From the NCBI GenBank assembly GCA_900637135.1, contig LR134353.1:806001-870000 (forward strand): 64,000 bases of DNA. The letters run 5' to 3'. A model generated the notes under the pieces. It was not told the origin of the DNA and searched no databases. It saw nothing but the letters and a program-made list of their open reading frames with translations. Source of the stretch: Mycolicibacterium flavescens (lineage in GTDB: Bacteria; Actinomycetota; Actinomycetes; Mycobacteriales; Mycobacteriaceae). Of this stretch, positions 1 to 15,000 are shown in pieces (position 1 is the stretch's first letter; each line of letters begins with the position of its first letter). The translations under genes and the position numbers were made by a program.

Positions 1-3000
1 GTGCTGGCGGCGATGACCGCCGACCCGACGCGGCGGTTGTCGACGATCGACTTGCTCGATGCCCAAGAGCACGCCCGGCTGGAACAGATTGGTCACACCG
101 CGGTGTTGACTCAGTCCGCGACCACGGCCTCGATCCCGGCGCTGTTCGCCGCTCAAGTGGTCACGGCGCCGGACGCGGTGGCGCTGACTTGTCAGGGCCG
201 CTCGATGACCTACCGGGAGTTGGACGAGGCATCAAACCGGTTGGCGCATCTGCTGGCCGCTCACGGAGCCGCTCCGGGACAGTGCGTGGCGTTGCTCTTC
301 AACCGGTCGCTAGATGCGATCGTGGCCATTCTGGCGGTACTCAAGGCCGGGGCGGCTTATCTGCCGATCGACCCGAAACTGCCTGCCGCCCGGATCGGGT
401 TCATGATCTCCGATGCCGCGCCGATCGCCGGTGTGACCACCGCCGAATTCGCCGACCGGCTGACCGCACACGCGTTGCCCGTCGTCGACGTCGACGATCC
501 TGGCGTCGAAACCTGTCCTGGCACCGCACTGCCGGCGCCCGCTGCCGACGACCTCGCCCACATCATCTACACGTCCGGCACCACCGGCACGCCGAAGGGC
601 GTGGCCGTCACCCACTCCAACGTCACCCGGCTTTTCGACGGAATGGACGTAGGGGTGCAGATGGCGCCCGAACAGGTCTGGACACAGACTTCGTCCCTAG
701 TCTTCGACTTCTCGGTGTGGGAGATCTGGGGAGCGTTGCTCCACGGCGGTCGGCTCGTGGTGGTGCCCGAGGACGTGGCCCGCTCGCCGGAAGACTTTCA
801 CTCGCTCCTGGTGACGGAGCGGGTCAGTGTCCTGAGTCAGACCCCCTCCGCGGTGGCGGCGCTGTCGCCGCAGGGGTTGGTGTCGGTCGCGCTGATGGCG
901 GCCGGGGAGGCCTGCCCCCCCGCGGTGGTGGACCAGTGGGCGCCCGATCGGGTGATGGTCAACGGGTACGGCCCAACCGAGACCACCGTTTACGCCACGA
1001 TCAGCGCGCCGCTCCGGGCGGGGTCGGGCGCGGTGCCGATCGGCCTGCCGGTGCCGGGTGCGGCGCTGTTCGTGCTCGACGGCTGGTTGCGGCCGGTGCC
1101 GCGCGGCGAGGTCGGGGAGTTGTATGTGGCCGGTCGCGGCGTGGCGTGCGGGTACGTGCGCCGGGCGGGTCTGACCGCGTCGCGGTTCGTGGCTTGCCCG
1201 TTCGTCGGTTCCGGCGCGCCCGGCCAACGCATGTATCGCACCGGGGATCTCGTGCGCTGGGGCGCCGACGGCCAGCTGGAATACCTGGGCCGCATCGACG
1301 AGCAGGTCAAGATCCGCGGGTATCGCATCGAGCTCGGGGAGATCCAGGCGGCCCTGGCCGCGTTGGCCGGTGTGGCGCAGGCAGCGGTCATCGTGCGCGA
1401 GGACCGGCCCGGTGACAAACGTCTGGTCGGTTATGTCACCGGGACGGCCGATTCGGCCGAGCTTCGCAACGCCCTTGCCCAACGTCTGCCCGCCTACATG
1501 GTGCCGACGGCGGTGGTGGTGCTCGAGTCGCTGCCCTTGACGGTCAACGGCAAACTCGACAAACGCGCCCTGCCCGCACCGGAATATCAGGGCAGCGACA
1601 CTTACCGTGCGCCCACCGACGCGGTCGAGGAAGTCTTGGCCGACATCTATGCCGAAATACTCGGAGTCGAGCGGGTCGGGATCGACGAGTCCTTTTTCGA
1701 ACTGGGCGGAGACAGCATCCTGTCGATGCAGGTCGCAGCCCGAGCACGCGCAGCGGGGTTGAAGTGCCGACCGCGTGACATCTTCGTCGAACAGACCGTG
1801 GCCCGACTGGCCAGGGTGGCGCGCGCCACGACCGGCGACGTAGAGGTCGTCGACGAGGGCTTGGGCCAGATTCCTGCGACGCCCATCATCCACTGGCTGG
1901 CCGGCGTCAACGGTCCGGTCGATCAGTTCAACCAGACGGTGGTGGCCCAAGCCCCGGCCGAGGTGACCGAGGCCGACGTGGTGGCGCTGTTGCAGGCGCT
2001 ATTGGACCGGCACTCCATGCTGCGGCTGCGCGTCGACCACGATGGAGCCGGCAACTGGTCACTGAACGTGCCGGAGGCGGGGTCGGTCGGCGCCGCCGCA
2101 TGCCTGCGCACCGTGGACTTCTTGTCTGAAGAAGCTCTGGTCGCAGCGCGCTCACAATTGGACCCGGCTGCGGGCGTCATGCTCAGGGCCTTGTGGGTAA
2201 CGTCCACTTCTCAGCTGGTGCTGGTCGCACACCACCTGGCCGTCGATGGCGTGTCCTGGCGAGTCCTGCTGGAAGACCTCAACATCGCTTGGTCACAGCG
2301 TCGCGGCGGCAAGCCGGTGCAGTTGCCCGCCGGGGGGACGCCGTTCGCCCGGTGGGCCTCCCTCCTGGCGGAGTACGCGCAAGACCCGGACGTGGTGCAG
2401 CAGGCGCAGATATGGCGTCAGGTGGCGGCCGCCCCTGCGGTGCTACCGGCCGTGCAGCCGGCGATCGATACGTTCGCGACTGCGGGGCGCATTTCGTTGT
2501 CGCTGGACGAGCCGACCACGCGCATGCTGCTCGGGGAAGTGCCGTCGGCATTCCATGCGGGCGTGAACGACATCCTGTTGATCGCGTTCGGCCTGGCGCT
2601 GGCGGAGTTCTTCGCCGCTGACGGCGACCCGATCGGTATCGACGTGGAGGGGCATGGTCGGCAGGAGGAGATCGCCGCCGACGTCGACCTGTCGCGAACG
2701 GTGGGGTGGTTCACCACCAAATACCCGGTGGCGCTGACGGTCAACGGTCTGGACTGGGCGCAGGTGACCGCCGGTGAGGCATCGCTGGGGGCGGCGCTCA
2801 AGGCCGCCAAAGAGCAGCTTCGCGCAGTGCCGGACGGGCTGACTTACGGCGTATTGCGGTATCTGAACGCCGACGTCGAGCTGGCGGGTCCCGACCCCAC
2901 CATCGGCTTCAACTATCTGGGCCGGATGGGCGCTCCGGGCGCGGAGACTGTCGGCGGAACATGGCGGATGAGCCAGGACGGCTTGTCAGCGACCGCCGCG

Positions 3001-6000
3001 GCCGCAGACATCCCGATGCCGTTGATGCACACGCTCGAGCTGAACGCCGCCACCGTCGACGCCGAGACCGGCCCGCAGTTGCACGCCAACTGGACGTGGG
3101 CAACCTCGGCGCTCGATGAGGGCCAGGTCAGCCGGCTGAGCCGACTGTGGTTCGAGGCGCTGTCCGGCATCTGCGCGCACGTCAGTGCAGGCGGCGGCGG
3201 ACTGACGCCCTCCGATATCGCACCCGCGCGCCTGACCCAGCAGCAGCTGGATGAGCTCCATAACCAGTACAGGATCGCCGATGTTCTACCGCTGAGTCCC
3301 CTGCAGCACGGGCTTCTGTTCCATACCGACAGTGCGCAGGTCACCGATGATGTGTATGCGGTGCAGCTGGACATCACCGTTACTGGGCCCCTCGATGCTC
3401 GCCGCCTGCACGAGGCGGTGCTGACGGTGGCCAACCGGCATCCGAACCTGGCTGCCACGTTCTGTGCCCAGTTCGAAGAGCCGGTACAGATCATTCCGGT
3501 CGATCCCGACGTGCCCTGGCGGTATCTCGATCTCGTTACGGGCGATGTGGGCATCGACGAGCAGCTCGACACCGTGTGCGCCGCGGAACGCGCCGCGGTC
3601 TGCGATCTTGCCCACCAGTCGGCCTTCCGGGGGGCACTGGCCCGGACTGCCGAAGACCGCCACCGGTTTGTGCTCACCTTTCACCACATCGTCGTGGATG
3701 GCTGGTCGCTGCCGATCCTCCTGCAGGAGATCTTCGCCAGCTACTACGGTCAGCCGTTATCGGCCGCAGCTCCGTACCGCAACTTCATCAATTGGCTGGT
3801 CAGTCGAGACCGCGAGGCCGCCCGGATGGCCTGGGGCGAAGTACTGGCCGGCTTCGAGAACCCGACCATGGTGGGTCCCCCTGATCGGTTGGGGCGCGGC
3901 AAGCGAGATGTCGCGTCGTTCCGGGTGCCAGATCCGACCACGCGAGCCGTCGGCGACTTGGCGCGCGCTCACCACACCACGGTCAGCACGGTGTTGCAAG
4001 GCGCATTCGCGCAGTTGCTGAGTTCATTGACCGGTCAGCACGATGTCGCCTTCGGGACAGCGGTTTCGGGGCGTCCGGACGAAGTGGTCGGCGCGGACTC
4101 GATGGTGGGTCTGTTGATCAACACGGTCCCGGTGCGGGCGACGATCACGCCGGCCACCAACACAGCAGATTTGCTCGAACAATTGCAGAACGCTCACAAC
4201 CGCACCCTGGAACACCAGCACCTCGCGCTCAACGAGATACATCGGCTCACCGGGCACGACCAGTTGTTCGACACCTTGTTCGTCTACGAGAACTACCCGG
4301 TCGACACCGCTGCGCTGGAAGCGGACCACGAGTTGGCCATCCCGGATTTCGCGAGTCGCGAATACAACCACTATCCGCTGACGGTGCAAGCGATTCCGGG
4401 TGACGAGCTGGGCCTTCGCGTCGAGTACGACACCGACGTGTTCGACGCTCAGGACATCCACGTCCTCATCGACCGGCTCGAACGGCTCTTGGTGACGATG
4501 ACGGCCGATCCCAAACGGCCGCTCTCGTCGGTGGACTTGCTCGCTTCCGGTGAGTACGCCCGCCTCGACGAGATCGGTAACCGGGCTGTCTTGACCAAAC
4601 CGGTAGGCCGGGGATCGTCCATCCTCGACGTTTTCTCAGCGCGCGCGGGGGAGACGCCAAACGCGGTCGCGTTGGTGTGCGGTGACCGATCGTTGACCTA
4701 TCGAGAACTCGAGCTCGCGGCCAACCGGTTGGCGCACCTGCTTGCCGACCGGGGGGCGGGTCCGGGACAGTACGTCGCGCTCTTGTTCAACCGGTCCGCT
4801 GAGGCGGTCGTCGCGATCCTGGCGGTGCTCAAGACCGGCGCGGCGTATCTGCCGATCGATCCGACATTGCCGTCGGCCCGCATCGATTTCATCGTTGGAG
4901 ATGCGGCACCGTTGGCCGCCGTCACCACCGCCGACTTGGCTGATCGGCTGGAAGACCACGATTTACTGGTAGTGGACTTCAACGATCCGGCCGTCGCCCA
5001 TCAGCCCAGCACTGCGCCCCCTCCACCGGCGCCTGACGATGTCGCATACGTGATTTACACGTCCGGCACCACCGGCAATCCCAAGGGTGTGGCAGTCACC
5101 CACCGCAACGTCACCCAATTGCTGGCGTCTCCGGACGTGGGCCTACCGCCCGTTGGAGTGTGGGCGCAATGCCACACCCTGGCCTTCGACGTCTCGGTGT
5201 GGGAGATCTTCGGTGCTCTTCTGCGCGGAGGGCGCCTGGTTGTGCTACCCGAAGACGTAACGCGAGCTCCGGAGAGCTTCCAAGACGTGCTGACGACGGA
5301 GAAGGTCGACGTGCTTACGGAGACTCCGTCTGCTGTCAGTGTGCTCTCTCCTGAAACGCTGGAATCAGTCGCGCTGGTGGCTGTCGGCGAGGCTTGTCCA
5401 CCCGAGGTCGTGGATCGGTGGGCTCCGAACCGGCTGATGATCAACGCATACGGCCCGACCGAGACAACGATGTGTGTCGCGATCAGTGCACCGCTGACGC
5501 CTGGGACGGAAGCGGTGCCGATCGGCTCACCGGTGGCCGGGGCTGCACTATTCGTTTTGGACAACTGGTTGCGTCCGGTGCCGCAAGGCGTGGTCGGTGA
5601 ACTGTATGTGGCAGGCGCTGGCCTGGCTAGTGGGTATGTGCGACGCCTGGGGCTGACTGCATCGCGATTTGTGGCGTGCCCGTTCGGAGCACCGGGCACA
5701 CGGATGTACCGGACCGGCGATCTGGTGTATTGGCGCCCCGACGGGCAACTGGTTTACCTGGGGCGCGCGGATGAGCAGGTCAAGATCCGCGGTTACCGCA
5801 TCGAACTCGGTGAGGTGCAGGCGGCATTAGCTGCACTCGATGGCGTCGAGCAGGCTGCGGTGGTCGCCCGCAAGGACCGTCCGGGCGACAAGCGCCTGGT
5901 GGGCTATGTGACCGGCACCGCCGATCCGACCGCCATCCGTACAGCTCTGATCGACCGGTTGCCGGCCTACATGGTGCCCGCAGCGGTCGTCGTGCTGGAC

Positions 6001-9000
6001 GCCCTGCCGCTGACGGTCAACGGCAAACTCGACACCCGCGCCTTGCCGGCGCCCGAATACAGCGACTCCAACCGTTACCGCGCCCCAGCCACCCTCACCG
6101 AAGAGATCTTGACCGGCATTTATGCCCAAGTCCTCGGTGTGGATCACGTGGGAGTCGACGACTCGTTCTTCGATCTCGGTGGCGATTCGCTGTCGGCGAT
6201 GCGCCTGATCGGTGCTCTCAATACCAGCCTGGATGCCAGTTTGTCGGTGCGCACATTGTTCGAGGCGCCCACGATTGCTCAACTGGCGCCGCGCATCGGC
6301 GTCGAGCAAACGGGGTCAGAACCGCTGACGGCAGTCGAGCGACCCGCTATGGTCCCATTGTCATTCGCCCAGAATCGGCTGTGGTTCCTGGATCAGTTGC
6401 AGGGTCCGTCACCGGTCTACAACTTGGCGGTGGGGCTCAGGCTGGGCGGACGCCTTGACGCAGAAGCACTGCGGGAGGCGCTGACAGATCTCGTAGGTCG
6501 TCACGAATCGCTGCGCACGGTTTTTCCCGCGGCGGACGGGATACCTCAGCAGTCTGTGGTTCCAATTGAGCGCGCCGATTTCGGATGGCAGATCGTCGAT
6601 GCCGTCGGCTGGTCGGCGGAGCGGCTGGACGAGAGCATCGCCGCGGTAGTGCGTGCCCCGTTTGACCTCACCACTGATATTCCGTTGCGGGCGAGGCTCT
6701 TTCGCATCGACGAGGATGAGCACGTGCTCGTGGCGGTGGTGCATCATATCGCCGCCGACGGCTCGTCGGTCACGCCGATGGTAAGTGATCTGTCGGTGGC
6801 GTACGCCGATCGGTGTGCGGGCCGGGCCCCTGCGTGGAAGCCGTTGGCGGTGCAGTATGTCGACTACACACTGTGGCAGCGAACGCAACTGGGTGATATC
6901 GATGACCCGGAGAGTCGCATCGCCACTCAGGTCGATCACTGGGTGGACGCTTTGGCGGGGATGCCCGAGCGGCTCGAGTTGCCCACCGATCGACCCTATC
7001 CTCCGGTGGCCGATTACCGCGGTGCCCGAGTGAGGATCGAATGGCCGGCGCAGCTGCAGCAGCAGGTTGCTTCGGTGGCTCGCGAGCACAGCGCGACCAG
7101 TTTCATGGTGATGCAGGCGGCGTTGGCCGTCCTCCTGTCGAAGGTCAGCGCGAGTTCTGATGTGGCCGTAGGGTTCCCGATCGCCGGCCGCCGAGACCCG
7201 GCTCTTGACGGCTTGATCGGCTTTTTCGTCAACACCTTGGTACTGCGGGTGGACCTTGCCGGCGATCCGAGCGTGGCTGAGTTGCTCGACCAGGTGCGGA
7301 CGAGGAGCCTCGTGGCGTTCGAGCACCAGGATGTGCCCTTTGAGGTGCTGGTGGATCGACTCAAGCCGACCCGCTCCCTGACTCACCACCCGCTGGTACA
7401 GGTCATGTTGGCATGGCAGAACGACAGTGCGGAAACCGAGTTGCGGTTGGGTGATCTGGATGTCACGCCGCTGGAGACGGACACTCAAGCAGCTCGGGTC
7501 GACATGACCTTCTCGCTGGCCGAACAGTGGGACAAAGCCGGTGAGGCCATGGGGATCTCCGGCGTAGTGGAGTTCCGTACCGACGTATTCGATGCGGCCA
7601 GCATCGAGGTGCTCATCGAGCGGTTCGAGCGCGTGTTGGTGGCAATGACCACCGACCCCACCTGTGCTCTGTCGTCGGTTGATGTGCTCGGCCGCGCTGA
7701 GCAAGCGTGGTTAGACGGGGTCGGCAACAGGCCGGTGTTGACCGCGCCGGAGACGGCGTCTGTGTCAATACCGGTTCTGTTTGACGCGCAGGTTGCACGT
7801 AGCCCGGAAGCGTTGGCTCTCAGCTGCGAGCACCGGTCGATGACTTACCGGGAACTCGACGAGGCAGCGAACCGGTTGGCACACGTGTTGGTCGGCCGAG
7901 GGGCGGGACCCGGTAAATGTGTTGCTTTGTTGTTGTCGCGGTCGGCCGAGGCGGTCGTCGCAATGTTGGCGGTTCTGAAATCCGGGGCGGCGTATCTGGC
8001 TATCGATCCGGGCATGCCGGAGGCGCGGATCAGGTTCATGATGGAAGACGCGGCGCCTCTGGCCGTGATCATCAACGCCGAATCTGCCGATCTCCTCTTG
8101 GGATTGGACGTGCCTGTCATCGATCTGAATGATCCTGTGATCGGCACGTACCCTTGCGATGGCTTGCCGGCTCCGGCGCCCGAGGACGTCGCCTACGTTA
8201 TTTACACCTCGGGTACGACGGGGGTGCCCAAGGGCGTCGCCGTCGGGCATCGCAACGTGTCCCGCTTGCTGGAGTCCCTCGACGCCGGAATGGAACTCGC
8301 GAACCAGGTGTGGTCGCAGACTCATTCGTTGGCGTTCGACTTCTCGGTCTGGGAGATCTTCGGTGCGCTGCTGCGTGGCGGGCGCCTGGTGGTGGTGCCC
8401 GATGCGGTGGTCCGCTCACCAGAAGATCTCCACGCTCTGCTGGTCGCTGAGCGAGTCAGTGTGTTGAGCCAGACTCCTTCGGCCTTCTATGCGCTACAAG
8501 CCGCTGATGCATTAGCGCCCTCTACGGGGGATCAACTACAGCTTCAGACAGTCGTGTTCGGTGGAGAAGCGCTGGAGCCTCAGAGGCTTCGGGCCTGGCT
8601 TGATGATCACCCGCAATCACCTCGGCTGATCAACATGTACGGCATCACAGAAACGACGGTGCATGCCTCCTTCAGGGAAATCGTCGCGAACGACGTCGAT
8701 GGCGCGATCAGCCCGATTGGGGAGCCGTTGGCGCACCTGGGCTTCTTCGTGCTCGACGGTTGGTTGAATCCCGTGCCGCCGGGGGTGGCCGGCGAGTTGT
8801 ATGTAGCGGGCGCCGGGCTGGCGTACGGGTATGTGGGCCGCGCGTCGTTGAGCGGAACGCGCTTCGTGGCGTGCCCGTTTGGCGGACTAGGTACGCGGAT
8901 GTATCGGACCGGGGACCTGGTGCGGTGGGGGGGCGATGGGCAGCTGCAATACGTGGGGCGTGCCGATGAGCAGGTCAAGATCCGGGGGTACCGGATCGAG

Positions 9001-12000
9001 CTCGGTGAGGTCCAAGCCGCGTTGGTCGGCTGTGATGGGGTGGACCAGGGGGTGGTCATCGCCCGTGAAGACCATCCCGGAGACAAGCGCCTCGTCGGAT
9101 ACATCACTGGGACCGCAGATTCAGCCCAGGTCCGCGCCGCCCTCGGCGAGCGGCTGCCTGCCTACATGGTTCCGGCGGCGGTGGTGGTGCTTGACGCGCT
9201 GCCGTTGACACCCAACGGCAAGCTCGACAAGCGGGCCCTGCCTGCACCCGAGTATTCCGAGGCAGATCGCTACCGCGCCCCCTCGAGCCCGACCGAAGAG
9301 ATCATGGTCATTGCTTTTGCCAGCGTGCTCGGTTTGCCGAGAGTCGGAGTCGATGACTCGTTCTTTGAACTCGGCGGCGATTCGTTGTCAGCGATGCGGG
9401 TGATTGCTGCGGTCAACAAATCCTTGGGTGCTGGTCTCGCGGTGCGTGATTTGTTCGAGGCCCCCACCGTCGCACTGTTGGCGTCCCGTGTTGCCGGCGG
9501 TTCCGCCGGGTTGGAGCCGGTGTCGGCCGTCCAGCGACCGGCGGTGATTCCGTTGTCGTTCGCGCAGAATCGGTTGTGGTTCATCGACCAATTGCAAGGC
9601 CCCTCACCGGTTTACAACATGGTGGTCGCGTTGCGGCTATCTGGGTCCTTGGATGTCGAATCGCTGCGGCTGGCGCTGAACGACGTGGTGGGCCGGCATG
9701 AGTCGCTTCGCACGTTGTTTCCGACCGTTGACGGCATACCCCGGCAGGTGGTCGTGCCGCCCCAACAGGCGCAGGTGGGTTGGCAGCTTATCGATGCGGT
9801 TGGGTGGCTTGACAGCCGGTTGGGCGACGCCATCGACTCCGTGGTGCGTCAACCGTTTGACCTGAAGGCTGAAATTCCCTTGCGAGCAACGCTTTTCCGT
9901 CTCGCCGACGATGAGTATGTCATGGTGGGCGTGCTACACCATATCGCCGCTGACGGTTGGTCGATCACGCCGTTGGTGACTGACCTCGGGGTGGCGTACA
10001 ACTCCCGGTGCGCGGGTCAGGCGCCCGCCTGGGCAGATCTGCCGGTGCAGTATGTCGATTACACACTGTGGCAGCGGGCGCAGTTCGGCGATCTCGAGGA
10101 TCCTGACAGCCCGATCGGCGCGCAGCTGGCCTACTGGGAAGAGGCTTTGGCAGGGATTCCTGAGCGGGTCGATCTTCCTACGGACCGGCCCTACCCGCCG
10201 GTGGCGGATTACCGCGGGGCCAGCGTGTCCGTGCACTGGCCGGCTGAGGTACAGCAACGGGTCAGCGCGGTTGCTCGTGAACACAACGCCACCAGTTTCA
10301 TGGTGGTGCAGGCTGCGTTGGCGGTGTTGTTGGGCAAGCTCAGCGCGAGTTCTGATGTGGCCGTCGGGTTCCCGATCGCTGGACGGCGGGATCCGGCGCT
10401 CGAGAGCCTGGTTGGTTTCTTCGTCAACACGCTGGTGTTGCGGGTTGATCTGGCGGGGGACCCCACGGTGGGCGAACTGCTGGGGCAGGTACGGCAGTGT
10501 GGCCTGGCTGGATTTGAGCATCAGGACGTGCCGTTCGAGGTTTTGGTCGATCGGCTCAATCCGAACCGGTCCCGCGCTCATGAGCCGTTGGTCCAGGTGT
10601 TGTTGGCCTGGCAGAACTTCGCTGGGCCACATCGCGGCCGTGGCACGGATCTGGCGTTGGGGAATGTGAAGGTCACCCCGCTGCCGGCCGAGACTCACAC
10701 CGCGCGTATGGATTTGACGTTCTCGCTGTCGGAGCACTGGAGCGAGGACGGTCAGCCGGCCGGGATCAATGGGGCGGTTGAGTTCCGGACCGACGTGTTC
10801 GACGCCGCCAGCATCGACGCTCTCATCGAGCGATTTGAGCGGGTCCTGTTGGCGATGACCGACGATCCGGCTCGCCGACTGTCATCGCTCGATGTTCTCG
10901 ATTCGGCGGAACACGCTCAACTTGACGCGCTCGGTCATCGGGCGGTCCTGAGTGCACCGTCACCGCCGGCAGTGTCGATCCCGGTGTTGTTCGGCGCGCA
11001 GGTGGCGCGTCATCCAGAGGCGTTGGCGTTGACCTTCGAGGGCCGCTCGTGGACGTATCTGGACCTCGATGAGGCCGCCAACCGCTTAGCGCATCTGTTG
11101 GTGGCTCACGGTGCTGGACCCGGTGAGCGGGTGGCGCTGCTGGTGAACCGGTCAGTTGATGCGGTTGTTGCGGTGTTGGCGGTGCTCAAGACGGGGGCGG
11201 CCTACGTGCCGATCGACCCGGCCCATCCTGATACGCGCATCGCGGTCATCCTCGCCGACGCAGCGCCGGTCTCGATGGTCACCACGACCGACCTGCGCCC
11301 GCGGCTGGACGCGGGTGCGGTGCCAGTCGTCGAGGTCGACGACCCTCGCATCAACACCTACCCCAGCACCGGTCTGCCGGTACCGACCGCGGACGACTTC
11401 GCCTACATCATCTACACCTCAGGAACCACCGGGGTGCCCAAGGGCGTTGCAGTCACTCACCGCACCGTGACTCAGCTGTTCGAGTCGCTGGATACCGACC
11501 TGAAGCTGACGGATCAGGTTTGGTCGCAATGGCATTCGTTGGCGTTCGATGTCTCGGTGTGGGAGATCTTCGGGGCGCTGTTGCACGGTGGACGCTTGGT
11601 GGTTGTGCCGGAGTCGGTAGCAGGTTCGCCGGATGACTTGCACGCCTTGCTGATTGCCGAACGAGTCAGTGTCTTGAATCAGACTCCATCGGCGGTGGCG
11701 GTGCTGTCGCCCGACGGTCTGGAGTCGGTTGCACTGGTGGTGGCCGGTGAGGCGTGCCCGCCCGAGGTGGTGGATCGCTGGGCGCCCGGCCGGTTGATGA
11801 TCAACGGCTACGGGCCAACCGAAACGTGGTACACGTCTTTCAGCGCACCGTTACGCGCGGGTTCGGGGACGGTGCCCATTGGCATCCCGGTGCCCGGCGC
11901 TGCTTTCTTCGTTCTCGATGCGTGGTTGCGCCCAGTTCCCGTGGGGGTGGTCGGCGAGTTGTACGTAGCCGGGCGCGGTCTGGCGTGCGGTTACGTGGGC

Positions 12001-15000
12001 AGGGGTTCGTTGACGGGGTCGCGATTCGTCGCGTGTCCGTTCTCCGGCGCCGGGGAGCGGATGTATCGCACCGGAGATCTGGTGTCGTGGGCACCCGATG
12101 GGCAACTGCGGTATGTCGGCCGCGCCGATGAGCAGGTCAAGATTCGCGGCTATCGCATCGAGATCGGCGACATCCAGGCCGCATTGGCCGACTGCGATGG
12201 GGTCGAACATGCGGCGGTCATCACCCGCGAGGACCGCCCTGGTGACAAACGGCTGGTTGGCTATATCACCGGGGGCGCTGAACCGGCACAAATCCGCTCG
12301 GTGCTGGCCGAGCACTTGCCGGACTACATGGTGCCGGTCGCGGTGGTGGTGCTTGACGCGCTGCCATTGACGGTCAACGGCAAACTCGACCGACGCGCCC
12401 TGCCCCCACCCGATTACACCGATCTCGATCGGTATCGCGCCCCGTCCACGCCGAACGAGGAGATCCTGGCCGCCATCTACGCCCAGGTGTTGGGGTTGGA
12501 GCGGGTCGGTGTGGATGACTCGTTCTTCGAGTTGGGCGGGGACTCGTTGTCGGCGATGCGGGTGATCGCCGCTGTCAACAAGTCTTTGAACGCAGGTCTC
12601 TCGGTGCGTGCTTTGTTTGAGGCGCCCACGGTGGCGGGGTTGGCGCCACGAATCGGGGCTGACGAGGGGTTGGCGCCGCTGGTGCCCGTGGAGCGTCCGG
12701 CGGTGGTGCCGTTGTCGTTTGCCCAGAACCGGTTATGGTTCCTGGACCAGTTGCAGGGGCCCTCTGCGGTCTACAACTTGGCAGTCGCGTTGCGGTTGGA
12801 CGGACGCTTGAGTGCAGAAGCGTTGGGCGCCGCCCTGATTGATGTGGTGGACCGCCACGAGAGTTTGCGCACGCTGTTCCCCGCCCCGGACGGGGTTCCC
12901 CAGCAGTCGGTGATGCCGGTAGAGCGGGCCGAAGTCGGCTGGCAGGTCGTTGATGCCACCGGATGGCCGGCAAGCCAGCTGGAGGAGGCTGTCGGGGCGG
13001 TGGCGCGTCGCCCGTTTGATCTAGCCGCTGAGATTCCGTTGCGGGCAACGCTTTTCCGGCTTGCCGAGGATGCGCATGTGTTGGTGGCGGTGGTGCATCA
13101 TATCGCCGCTGACGGCTGGTCGATCGCTCCGTTGGTGGGTGATTTGAGTGCGGCGTATGCCGCCCGATGCGCGGGTGAAGCCCCGGGCTGGGCACCGCTA
13201 CCGGTGCAGTATGTCGATTACTCCCTGTGGCAGCGCGCCCAACTCGGTGAGTTGACCGATCGGGATAGCCCGATCGCTGCGCAGTTGACGTACTGGCAAG
13301 AGGAATTGGCCGGTATGCCTGAGCGGGTGCAGTTGCCCACGGATCGGCCTTATCCGCCGGTGGCCGATTATCGCGGCGACAAGGTGGCGGTGCAGTGGCC
13401 GGCGCAGGTGCAGCAGGGTGTTTCGCGGTTGGCCGGTGAGCACGGCGCGACCAGTTTCATGGTGATGCAGGCGGCTTTGGCGGTGTTGTTGGCCAAGCTG
13501 AGCGCGAGTTCTGATGTGGCGGTGGGTTTCCCGATCGCTGGGCGGCGTGATCGGGCGCTTGATGAGTTGGTGGGCTTTTTCGTCAACACGTTGGTGTTGC
13601 GCGTCGAGATGACCGCCGACGCGACGGTCGCTGAGGTGTTGGAGCAGGTGCGTGCGCGCAGCCTGGCCGCGTTCGAGCATCAGGATGTGCCGTTCGAGGT
13701 GCTGGTAGAGCGGCTCAACCCGGTCCGCGCGCTCAATCATCACCCGTTGGTGCAGGTGTCGTTGGCTTGGCAGAACAATGCTGCCGGTGATCTGCGCCTC
13801 GGTGATGCGGAGGTCACCCCGATGTCTGCCGACACCCACACCGCCCGCATGGACCTGACGTTCTCTTTGGGTGAGCAGTGGACCGAGGCCGGTGAGCCCG
13901 GCGGTATCAGCGGACACGTCGAGTTCCGTACCGATGTGTTCGATGCGGCCAGCGTCGAGGCGTTCGTTGAGCGGTTGCAACGGATATTGGCGGCAATGAC
14001 GGCTGACCCGTCACGGCGGTTGTCGTCGATCGATGTGCTCGATCGGGACGAGCACGCCCGGTTGGAAAGCTGGGGGAATCGCTCGGTGCTGGCGGCCCCG
14101 GGACCGTCGGCGGTGTCAATTCCTGACTTGTTCGCTGCTCAGGTCGACCGTACGCCGGAGGCGGTGGCATTGACCTGCCAGGGCCGTTCGTGGACGTATC
14201 GCGAACTCGATGAGGCTTCGAATCGCTGGGCACACCTGCTGGCCAGTCGCGGGGTGAGGCAAGGACAGCGGGTGGCGTTGTTGGTGGAGCGCTCGGCCGA
14301 GGCGGCCGTGGCGATGCTGGGGATGCTCAAGTGCGGAGCGGCTTACGTGCCGATCGACCCGGCGCACCCGGACGCGCGGATCGAGTTCGTGCTCGACGAC
14401 GCCGCCCCGGTCGCCGCGCTCACTACCGCCGAGCTGGCTCACAGATTGGCCAGCCGTCAGCTCGTGGTGATCCGTCTCGACGACCCCGCCGTCGATAGCC
14501 AGCCCAGCACCGCAGTTACAGCGGATGAGCCGGCGCCGGACGATGTCGCGTACCTGATCTACACCTCGGGCACCACCGGTGTACCAAAGGGTGTGGTCAC
14601 CACTCATCACAACGTCACCCAGCTGCTGCTGCAGTTGGGCCGCTACCTGCCGGTGACCGGGGTGTGGACGCAGTGTCATTCCTATGGGTTCGACACTTCG
14701 GTGTGGGAGACGTGGGGTCCGCTGCTGAACGGCGGCAAGGTGGTGGTGGTGCCCGACACGGTGACCCGCTCGGCGGAGGACCTGCACTCGGTGCTTGTCG
14801 CCGAACAGGTCAATGTGCTGACCCAGACACCATCGGCGGCGGGGATGCTCGCAGTCGAGGGGTTGGAGTCCACGGCGTTGGTGGTCGCCGGTGAGGCGTG
14901 TCCGCCGGAGTTGGTGGATCGGTGGGCGCCGGGGCGGGTGATGATCAACGCTTTCGGGCCGACCGAGACGACGATGGTAGTGATGCTCAGCGCGCCGCTG

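Noticed and set aside
1-120. GTG at base 1 as the true start of the NRPS
   Set aside because: The first residues are the end of a condensation domain, so the gene continues upstream of the window.
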